DNA of 13,420 nucleotides from an uncultured Clostridia bacterium. GTDB lineage: Bacteria > Bacillota > Clostridia > Peptostreptococcales > Anaerovoracaceae. The translations under genes were made by a program, and so were the position numbers. The stretch spans positions 1-13,420 of the forward strand of contig CALBZG010000101.1 of the NCBI GenBank assembly GCA_937889655.1, given 5' to 3'. The notes below the pieces were generated by a model. The model was not told the DNA's origin, searched no databases, and saw only the letters and a list, made by a program, of their open reading frames with translations. Of this stretch, positions 8,801 through 13,420 are shown piece by piece. Within the stretch, counting starts at the first letter, position 1; each line of letters opens with the position of its first letter.

Positions 8801-9237
8801 AAAATCAAAGGTACTCTCTCGTACCCCATGGATGCAAGCTTCTGCAAGATGTCGTCCCTTTGATATTCCTTGCCTCTTTGCAGCGTCATTCTCTGTTTGC
8901 CGAACATTTCCTTTGGCGGAAGCTTTTTTAAACATGCGGAAATCGGAGCTATAACAATACAGTCCTCGCAGTTGTTCATGGCTTTCAGCACAGCCATCCT
9001 GTTGAACAACTCATCTCGATTTTTCGCTTCGTATCGAAGAAATGCATTGTCGTCGGGAGGCATGACATAAATCGGTTTTTCCACAAAAAAAGACAGGTCA
9101 GTTGCCAGCCTGCCCGCCCTGACGGGAGTGGATACAATAATCAGGCTCTGTCCTTCTTTTTTATTCGCAATATAGGCGGCGACCGGAGCTATCCGGCTCT
9201 CCGCAATGCCCGAAACATTAATGATTCCCTTACCCAT
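5788..9237 (-). CDS. mfd: Mfd transcription-repair coupling factor
   Basis: This 1149-residue protein has full Mfd architecture. A UvrB-like N-terminal module (to about 300; GQFSPRGSILDIFTP 148-162) is followed by a CarD-like RNA-polymerase-interacting domain (about 488-550; KGDYVVHENHGIG). A RecG-like SF2 motor comes next: Walker A GDVGFGKT (639-646), DEEQ box (740-743), SATPIPRT (766-773), RGRVGR (911-916) and the translocation motif EIRGAGNILGTEQSG (962-976). The C-terminal TRCF domain spans about 1003-1100. Mfd binds RNA polymerase stalled at lesions, releases it by pushing along DNA and recruits UvrA. The start at 9237 overlaps the pth stop by 8 nt, and the same frame is closed by a stop at 9247-9249, so no longer form is possible. 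The N-terminus is about 30 residues shorter than B. subtilis Mfd. The nearby AGG is a weak ribosome site, so coupling to pth is likely. Confidence 0.98.
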   Translation of the reverse strand: MGKGIINVSGIAESRIAPVAAYIANKKEGQSLIIVSTPVRAGRLATDLSFFVEKPIYVMPPDDNAFLRYEAKNRDELFNRMAVLKAMNNCEDCIVIAPISACLKKLPPKEMFGKQRMTLQRGKEYQRDDILQKLASMGYERVPLIFGQGQFSPRGSILDIFTPDAEEPYRIEFFDTEVESIRSFNMDSQRSKGDLKNIEIYPAAQLPEEPELFKKAAEKIEKEYDRHIDSIIRRAEAQSEGQSAGSNLLEEELSRRKAQLIETVLQGTNIQILENYIEYFCEQTERLWDYLCKDASIMVDDPDRIFDTAEFIHKEGLAEFETLLEIGRAIPIDKRQIKDKTDLIELFGLASRGALDKQIYVFTPFQKPIKGSESFAEEHHLNTRQGPIYNGSLDMFLADLKNYIKKDYHITIACSTEDRIKNLKEFLSREDLSGKVDLKIGNLTSGLEFVQEKCIVIWDGDIFTNSKAAKGKRLKRREGQAIRAFTELRKGDYVVHENHGIGKFLGIEQLVVEGTKKDYLKIKYGGEDLLYVPVEQMDLIQKYVGAEGLVPKINRLSGVEWKNTKARAKAAIEDMAKELLELNAARASEPGHAFGPDTPWQREFEDLFPYSETEDQLRCIEEIKTDMEKPEAMDRLLCGDVGFGKTEVAARAVFKCVADGKQAAILVPTTILANQHYHTLKHRFEKFPFTLEMMSRFKTSSQQSDIAGKLSKGTVDIVIGTHRLLSKDIKFKDLGLLVIDEEQRFGVKHKEAIKQLRKNVDVLTLSATPIPRTLHMSLVGIKNMSLIEEPPEERYPVQTYVMEQDDLMMREVIEREIARSGQVYVVFNRVRGIQKIASKIARLVPDARVAVGHGQMNERDLEDVMMSFVDGEKDVLVSTTIIEAGLDIPNVNTIIVLEADHFGLSQLYQLRGRVGRSNRMAYAYLMHQRGKVLSEVAEKRLRAIKEFTEFGAGFKVAMRDLEIRGAGNILGTEQSGHMMTIGYELYCKLVDEAVRSLTGEAVIPDREEASVELKVTAYVPDLYIQDEALKLQMYKRIAEIENAEDQEDVKEELTDRFGDVPPETLSLLKVSRIRSMAEKLCITRISEDRGKIVFHIAKVNPITPKNYAALYARFEKRTSIGGGVKPMITFAADPAKKLDEVITVLELLM

Positions 9238-9790
9238 TATACCTGTTCATGGCTGTATCGATACCCTCAGCCAAAATGATTTCAACAGCTCTGGCTGCAC
9301 GCTCAACAGCGTCTTCCAGCAGCGGCTTTTCCTCTTTGCTGAACCCTCCTGTCACAAAATCCCGCAGCGTCACCTTCCGCTCTCCGCCAATCCCGATCCT
9401 CACTCGCGGAAAATCCTCTGATTTGATATCATAGATTACGGATTTCATACCGTTGTGGGATCCGGCAGAACCTTTTTTACGAATCCGGAGCTTGCCCGTT
9501 TCAATGTCGATATCATCGTAAATAACGATCAGATTTTCTATATCCACTTTATAATAGGAAAGGGTTTCACGGACAGATTGTCCGGAAAGATTCATGTAGG
9601 TTTGCGGTTTAACCAAAATAACTCTCTGATTGGCGATGTTGCCGTCCCCAACCAGAGCTTTGAATGCGATTTTATTCACTTTAATATTATGCTTGGCGGC
9701 CAGATAATCCACCGTAATGAACCCCATGTTGTGTCTGGTGTTCTGATATTTTTTGCCTGGATTTCCCAAGCCGACTATCACATACATCAT
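9230..9790 (-). CDS. pth: Peptidyl-tRNA hydrolase
   Basis: The 186-residue protein matches bacterial Pth over its whole length. Catalytic and binding residues fall at the usual positions: N10 in GLGNPG, H20 in TRHNMG, N68 in PQTYMNLSG, D93 in YDDIDI and N113 in GSHNGMKS. Pth cleaves the ester bond between peptide and tRNA on drop-off products and frees tRNA for reuse. Two adjacent ATG codons (9790 and 9787) could start it. The AGAGG site is 5 nt from the second and only 2 nt from the first, so 9787 may be the real start (185 residues). It follows prs by 15 nt and its last 8 nt contain the mfd start, in the conserved prs-pth-mfd order. Confidence 0.97.
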   Translation of the reverse strand: MMYVIVGLGNPGKKYQNTRHNMGFITVDYLAAKHNIKVNKIAFKALVGDGNIANQRVILVKPQTYMNLSGQSVRETLSYYKVDIENLIVIYDDIDIETGKLRIRKKGSAGSHNGMKSVIYDIKSEDFPRVRIGIGGERKVTLRDFVTGGFSKEEKPLLEDAVERAARAVEIILAEGIDTAMNRYNG

Positions 9791-9805
9791 GTCCTCTCAG
9801 ACAGC

Positions 9806-10756
9806 TTAATCAAACAACCTGCTTATTGAATCATTCGTGAATACCCGGATCATCGCCTCTGCAAAAAGTGGCGCTACCGACAGTATCTTCATGATCGGGA
9901 TCCTTTTTTCCATCGGGATCGGAATCGTATTTAGAAGCACCAGTTCCTCGATGGCCGAAGATTGGATCCTCTCGATGGCCGGACCGGATAATACCGGATG
10001 GGTGGCGCAGGCCATTACGGATTTTGCGCCCATTTCCTTCAATGCATTGGCTGCATTGGTTATAGTTCCGGCGGTATCGATCATGTCATCCACAAGGATA
10101 CAATTCATCCCGTTTATTTCACCGATGATATTCATGATCTCGCTTTTATTCGGTGCGGGTCTTCTCTTGTCGATGATTGCGATAGGTGCGTTCAACGGCT
10201 GAGCCATATTTCTTGCTCGTGTTACCGAACCGTGATCAGGTGAAACCACAACCAGATTATCCATACCCTTATCTTTGAAGTATTTTACAAGGATAGGCAC
10301 TCCCAGCAGATGATCCACAGGAATGTTGAAATATCCCTGGATCTGCGGCGCGTGAAGGTCCATCGTGAGAACTCTGTCGGCGCCGGCAGCAACAAGCAGG
10401 TCCGCTACCAGTTTCGCAGTTATCGGATCTCTGGCTTTTGCTTTCCTATCTTGCCGAGCATATCCGTAATAAGGGACGATCGCGTTGATCCTTCCGGCGG
10501 AGGCTCTCTTCATAGCATCGATCATGATCAGCAGCTCCATCAGATTATCGTTGACCGGTTCGCTGGTAGATTGAATAATATAGCTGTCTATACCTCTTAC
10601 TGTCTCCCATAAGTTGACCGAAATCTCACCGTCGCTAAATTTGGTGACGGTAGCCTTGCCTAAGGTCTTTCCCATTATTGATGCGATTTCTTCGGCCAGT
10701 TCCATGTGTGAATTACATGCAAATACTTTATAATCTGCAAATGCTGCCTGTTTCAT
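9806..10756 (-). CDS. prs: Ribose-phosphate pyrophosphokinase (PRPP synthase)
   Basis: The 316-residue protein is a class I PRPP synthase of normal length. The flexible catalytic loop is at YYGYARQDRK (96-105), the conserved DLHAPQIQGYF at 133-143, the KRR catalytic lysine/arginine at 198-200, and the ribose-5-phosphate/PRPP loop VDDMIDTAGTIT at 222-233. It makes PRPP from ribose-5-phosphate and ATP, feeding purine, pyrimidine, histidine, tryptophan and NAD synthesis. It lies 15 nt after the glmU-like gene and 15 nt before pth, so it is surely cotranscribed with both. AAGGTG lies about 11 nt before the ATG, a rather long spacing. PRPP is also the effector of PurR, whose gene is divergent from this operon. 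Confidence 0.98.
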   Translation of the reverse strand: MKQAAFADYKVFACNSHMELAEEIASIMGKTLGKATVTKFSDGEISVNLWETVRGIDSYIIQSTSEPVNDNLMELLIMIDAMKRASAGRINAIVPYYGYARQDRKAKARDPITAKLVADLLVAAGADRVLTMDLHAPQIQGYFNIPVDHLLGVPILVKYFKDKGMDNLVVVSPDHGSVTRARNMAQPLNAPIAIIDKRRPAPNKSEIMNIIGEINGMNCILVDDMIDTAGTITNAANALKEMGAKSVMACATHPVLSGPAIERIQSSAIEELVLLNTIPIPMEKRIPIMKILSVAPLFAEAMIRVFTNDSISRLFD

Positions 10757-10771
10757 TTTGCTTTCTACACC

Positions 10772-11470
10772 TTACCTTTCCTTTTTGAGCAGCCCTCTTC
10801 GGTCTACCCAGCCCTCAATTACCCTGCCTTTTGTTCTGGAAACAAATAATGCCCCTTTTGGTACATTCGTAGTGACCGTACTGCCGGCTGCAATATATGA
10901 ATCTTCTTCCACCACTACCGGAGAAACCAGATTGGTGTTGCAACCGATGAAAGCTCCGTCTCCAACAATAGAGCGGTGCTTGCTCTTTCCATCATAATTA
11001 ACAAAAACCACTCCACAGCCGATGTTGACATCCTTCCCAACATCGGAATCCCCGATATATGTCAGATGTGAAGCTTTTGAGCCGTCTCCCATGGACGAGT
11101 TTTTTACTTCCACGAAGTCACCGACTTTGCAATGACTGCCGATACTGCTTCCGGGTCTAATATAAGCAAACGGTCCGACTTTCGTTTCTTCGCCGATCTT
11201 GCTTTCTATGATAACAGAGCTCTGTATCTCGGACGCTCTTCCAATCGTCGAGTCTTTGATCCTTGTGTTCTGCCCGATGACGCAGTCCTCTCCTATGACC
11301 GTGCCTCCTTCTATTGTGACGCAGGCCCCAATCACTGTTCCCCGGCCGATCTGTGCTATCGGGTCGATATAAGCTCTTTCGATATCGATGAACTCCACTC
11401 CGCTTTCAAGGAGCCTTATATTTAAAGCCAGGCGGTCTTCCGCCAACTTCTTGTATTCTTCAAAATTCAT
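10772..11470 (-). CDS. glmU: GlmU-like acetyltransferase (C-terminal LbH domain only)
   Basis: The 232-residue protein corresponds to the C-terminal half of GlmU: a linker helix (1-25) followed by a left-handed beta helix of hexapeptide repeats (about 37-200). Residues important in E. coli GlmU acetyltransferase all align with a constant offset of 228: R105, K123, H135 (catalytic base, KASHLTYIGD), Y138, N149, N158 and K164. This predicts acetyl-CoA-dependent N-acetylation of glucosamine-1-phosphate for UDP-GlcNAc synthesis. The N-terminal uridyltransferase domain is absent. The region upstream is occupied by murC, with an AAAGGGG site 5 nt before the ATG, so this is a designed start and not a broken gene. 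It lies 27 nt after murC and keeps the conserved place before prs. A related sugar acetyltransferase role is possible but less likely. Confidence 0.9.
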   Translation of the reverse strand: MNFEEYKKLAEDRLALNIRLLESGVEFIDIERAYIDPIAQIGRGTVIGACVTIEGGTVIGEDCVIGQNTRIKDSTIGRASEIQSSVIIESKIGEETKVGPFAYIRPGSSIGSHCKVGDFVEVKNSSMGDGSKASHLTYIGDSDVGKDVNIGCGVVFVNYDGKSKHRSIVGDGAFIGCNTNLVSPVVVEEDSYIAAGSTVTTNVPKGALFVSRTKGRVIEGWVDRRGLLKKER

Positions 11471-11497
11471 AATATCCCCTTTCCAGATCCCGTGAAA

Positions 11498-12886
11498 CTA
11501 TTTTTCGAAATCTTTTTCCAAAATCATTTCACCGACCTTGTATATGTCTCCAGCCCCCATCGTAATCACTATATCGCCTTCTTCGGCATTAGCGTAGACG
11601 AAATCTGCGATCTCCTCCAGGGTTTCGAAATAATATGCAAACCGTTTCGGGTCCATCTCTTTTAGTTTGTCCACAATGGATCTGGAACTGATCTTGTAAA
11701 TGTTTTTTTCCCTCGCACCATAGATTTCAGCCATCACAAGGTAATCCGCCTTATCAAAGGCCTTGGTAAATTCGTCAAACAATGCCAAAGTTCTGGAGTA
11801 GGTATGGGGCTGAAAGAGGCACCAAAGGCTCTTATAAGGCATATTCTTGGCAGCCGCCAGAGTCGCTTTTATTTCTGTTGGATGGTGCGCATAATCATCG
11901 ACAATGGTCACGCCGCCGTCTGTTCTTCCCTGAACATCGAATCGTCTTTGGGTCCCGGCGAACTCCTTGAGTGTCCTGGCGATGACTTCCGGGTCTACAC
12001 CAAGGGTATGACCGCAGGCGAATGCCGCAAGCGCGTTCAATATGTTATGCTCTCCGGGGATCGAAAGCTCTATTTCCAACAGCATATCCTCTTTATGATA
12101 AAGATCAAACGAAGGGAAGCCCTGGGTGTTGAAGCTGATATTTCTGGCCGAGTATGTACAGTTGTCGTTGAGTCCGAAAGTGATCACATTCGGACGGTCC
12201 TGAGTTACTGCCTTGACGAAAGGATTAGAGTCGAAAGCTATGATGTACCCGTCCTCCGGTACCGACTTTGCGAAGGTTTCAAATGATTTGGCTATATGGT
12301 CGATATCCTTAAAATAGTCCAGATGGTCTGAATCGATATTAAGAATGATTTCAATTTTAGGCTCAAGGAAGAGAAAGCTATCCATATATTCGCAGGCCTC
12401 AGTCACAAAGATGTCACTATCCCCGACCTTTACGTTGCCTCCGATTTCTGAGAGGTTCCCTCCCACAAGGATGGTTGGATCCTTGCCGGCTTTTTCCATA
12501 ATTAAAGAAACCATAGAGGTGGTTGTAGTTTTGCCGTGGGTTCCGGATATCGCGATGCTTGTTTCGTATTCCCTCATCAGCGTGCCGAGGATATCAGCAC
12601 GGGTCACTGCGGGTATTCCAAGCTCTCTTGCCCTTGACAGTTCCGGATTATCTTCACCGACTGCGGCTGAATAAATAACCAGGTCGGCTCCCTCTACATT
12701 TCTTTCTCTATGGCCTAAATATATATTTGTGCCTTTTGCGATCAGTCTGTCTGTGGTCTCGGATTCCTTCATATCCGAGCCGGTTACCCGGTAGCCTCTG
12801 GATAAAAGGATCTCTGCTATGGCAGACAAGCCTACGCCTCCTATTCCAATACAATGTATCTGATTGTGCCCGGCTAAATTAATCAT
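11498..12886 (-). CDS. murC: UDP-N-acetylmuramate--L-alanine ligase
   Basis: The 462-residue protein is MurC. The N-terminal Rossmann part has HCIGIGGVGLSAIA (11-24) and GSDMKES. The central ATPase domain has the P-loop GTHGKTTTT (115-123), EACEYMDSFL (163-172), NIDSDHLDYF (183-192) and GEHNILNALAA (278-288). The C-terminal domain has DDYAHHPTEI (330-339) and MGAGDIY (443-449). It joins L-alanine to UDP-MurNAc, the first amino acid step of the peptidoglycan stem peptide, in the cytoplasm. The start at 12886 is fixed by GGAGG 7 nt upstream and by MurC beginning just before the GIGGVG motif. The frame stays open upstream to 13336, but that part is antisense to purR and unrelated. It is the first gene of the leftward operon and has its own promoter. 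Confidence 0.97.
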   Translation of the reverse strand: MINLAGHNQIHCIGIGGVGLSAIAEILLSRGYRVTGSDMKESETTDRLIAKGTNIYLGHRERNVEGADLVIYSAAVGEDNPELSRARELGIPAVTRADILGTLMREYETSIAISGTHGKTTTTSMVSLIMEKAGKDPTILVGGNLSEIGGNVKVGDSDIFVTEACEYMDSFLFLEPKIEIILNIDSDHLDYFKDIDHIAKSFETFAKSVPEDGYIIAFDSNPFVKAVTQDRPNVITFGLNDNCTYSARNISFNTQGFPSFDLYHKEDMLLEIELSIPGEHNILNALAAFACGHTLGVDPEVIARTLKEFAGTQRRFDVQGRTDGGVTIVDDYAHHPTEIKATLAAAKNMPYKSLWCLFQPHTYSRTLALFDEFTKAFDKADYLVMAEIYGAREKNIYKISSRSIVDKLKEMDPKRFAYYFETLEEIADFVYANAEEGDIVITMGAGDIYKVGEMILEKDFEK

Positions 12887-12915
12887 TAAAATTCCTCCGA
12901 TAAAAACGTACATAG

Positions 12916-12944
12916 AGTATAACATAAATTGCCCGTTTTCGCAA
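12916..12944 (-). promoter_or_regulatory. Promoter of the murC operon
   Basis: On the minus strand TTGCGA (12939-12944) and TATACT (12916-12921) are separated by 17 nt, and the -10 is extended by TG (TGTTATACT). Transcription would begin about 20-25 nt before the murC ATG. No other candidate of this quality precedes murC. Confidence 0.65.
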
Positions 12945-12965
12945 AGAAGTTGCCAAAGAAGTTGC
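12942..12965. repeat. Perfect 12-bp tandem direct repeat (2 copies)
   Basis: CAAAGAAGTTGC occurs twice with no gap (12942-12953 and 12954-12965). The first copy overlaps the -35 hexamer of the murC promoter, and the pair lies between the two divergent promoters. It could be an operator for an unknown regulator or a replication-slippage duplication; the sequence alone does not decide. Confidence 0.85.
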
Positions 12966-12971
12966 AATGAA

Positions 12972-13000
12972 TTGACTTTTTTTAAAAAAACGAATATTAT
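12972..13000 (+). promoter_or_regulatory. purR: Sigma-A promoter of purR
   Basis: TTGACT (12972-12977) and TATTAT (12995-13000) are 17 nt apart, both 5/6 matches to consensus, with an A/T-rich spacer. Transcription would begin near 13007, leaving a leader of about 28 nt to the purR ATG. Confidence 0.75.
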
Positions 13001-13029
13001 TTTATTATTATTGAAATACGTTCGGAGGC
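12986..13029. promoter_or_regulatory. Putative PurR operator (inverted PurBox pair)
   Basis: Two 14-bp sites, each with CGAA at the centre, face each other: 12986-12999 (AAAAACGAATATTA on plus) and 13016-13029 (GCCTCCGAACGTAT on minus). They are separated by 16 bp. This is the arrangement described for B. subtilis PurBoxes (central CGAA, inverted, 16-17 bp apart). The first box agrees with the AWWWCCGAACWWT consensus at 11 of 13 positions. The second has the intact CCGAAC core but poor flanks. The pair covers the purR -10 and the ribosome binding site, so bound PurR should repress its own gene. Binding is inferred. Confidence 0.55.
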
Positions 13030-13034
13030 GAACC

Positions 13035-13420
13035 ATGAAAAGGACCCAGCGAGTCGGAATACTCATTAAAATATTGTCGGATTCTCCCAACAAGACCTTC
13101 AGCCTAAAATATTTCTGCGATTTATTCGGAGCGGCAAAATCCAGCATCAGCGAAGACCTGACCGCAGCCAGGCAAGTGCTTGCCGAGATGGAGCTTGGAA
13201 TCATAGAAACGACCTCCGGCGCATCAGGCGGGGTGAAATTTGTTCCATATATTTCAAACGAGGCTGTTGCGGAGCTGCAGGATGAACTCTGCAAAAAATT
13301 GTCGGATCCCGGGAGAATTTTGGGAGGCGGTTTCATCTATAGCTCGGACTTGATGTTCGACTCCCAGCTGGTAAAAAGAGTAGCCACAGTATTTGCAAGA
13401 AAGTTTCAGAACTATGGAGC
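13035..13420 (+). CDS. purR: PurR purine operon repressor (3' end outside window)
   Basis: The window holds 128 codons of the 5' part, with no stop before the edge. The N-terminal winged helix contains the recognition-helix motif KSSISEDL (35-42), then GASGGVKFVP (62-71) and DPGRILGGGFIY (91-102), all matching B. subtilis PurR. The remainder, a phosphoribosyltransferase-like domain that senses PRPP, lies mostly beyond the edge. PurR represses purine synthesis genes by binding paired PurBoxes; PRPP relieves repression. The start is set by GGAGG 6 nt before the ATG. The gene is divergent from murC and is preceded by a good promoter overlapped by a PurBox-like pair, suggesting autoregulation. 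In B. subtilis it stands upstream of glmU-prs in the same orientation; here it is inverted relative to prs. Confidence 0.95.
   Translation, partial: MKRTQRVGILIKILSDSPNKTFSLKYFCDLFGAAKSSISEDLTAARQVLAEMELGIIETTSGASGGVKFVPYISNEAVAELQDELCKKLSDPGRILGGGFIYSSDLMFDSQLVKRVATVFARKFQNYG

Noticed and set aside
12887..13336. 150-codon N-terminal extension open in the murC frame
   Set aside because: It lies antisense to purR, has no similarity to MurC, and the start at 12886 has a strong GGAGG site and fits the family start.

Overview
The window reads as the chromosome of a Gram-positive anaerobe of the Bacillota, most likely class Clostridia. The gene order is the conserved Firmicutes block known from Bacillus subtilis (purR – glmU – prs – pth – mfd – yabM – yabN/mazG – yabO/rqcP). 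Protein sequences match low-to-mid-GC Firmicutes, start sites carry AGGAGG-type ribosome binding sites, and promoters are of the sigma-A type. Family-level placement is not possible from the sequence alone.

Nearly everything is transcribed leftward (minus strand) as one tightly packed array. Reading in the direction of transcription from about 12.9 kb it holds murC, an acetyltransferase-only GlmU, prs, pth, mfd, an MtaD-type amidohydrolase, a SpoVB/YabM-family flippase, mazG, hup (HU), rqcP, and a major-facilitator transporter cut by the left edge. Gaps are mostly 15-45 nt; pth/mfd overlap by 8 nt and rqcP/transporter by 20 nt. The only gap over 100 nt inside the array (5633-5787) carries candidate promoters for the amidohydrolase and the genes after it. 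A clear intrinsic terminator follows hup, so rqcP and the transporter lie beyond it.

At the right end, purR is transcribed rightward, divergently from murC, and is cut by the right edge. The 148-nt divergent region holds a promoter facing each way, a perfect 12-bp tandem repeat, and a PurBox-like inverted pair overlapping the purR promoter and ribosome binding site.

Functionally the block combines cell-envelope precursor synthesis (MurC, GlmU acetyltransferase, flippase), PRPP supply and purine regulation (Prs, PurR), translation upkeep (Pth, RqcP), transcription-coupled repair (Mfd), nucleotide pool sanitation (MazG), nucleoid structure (HU) and methylthioadenosine/SAH salvage (amidohydrolase). 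I see no prophage, IS element, CRISPR array, tRNA or rRNA, and no evidence of a wholly new system. The points most worth following are the PurBox pair beside a divergent operon that contains the PRPP synthase gene, and the GlmU that lacks its uridyltransferase half.
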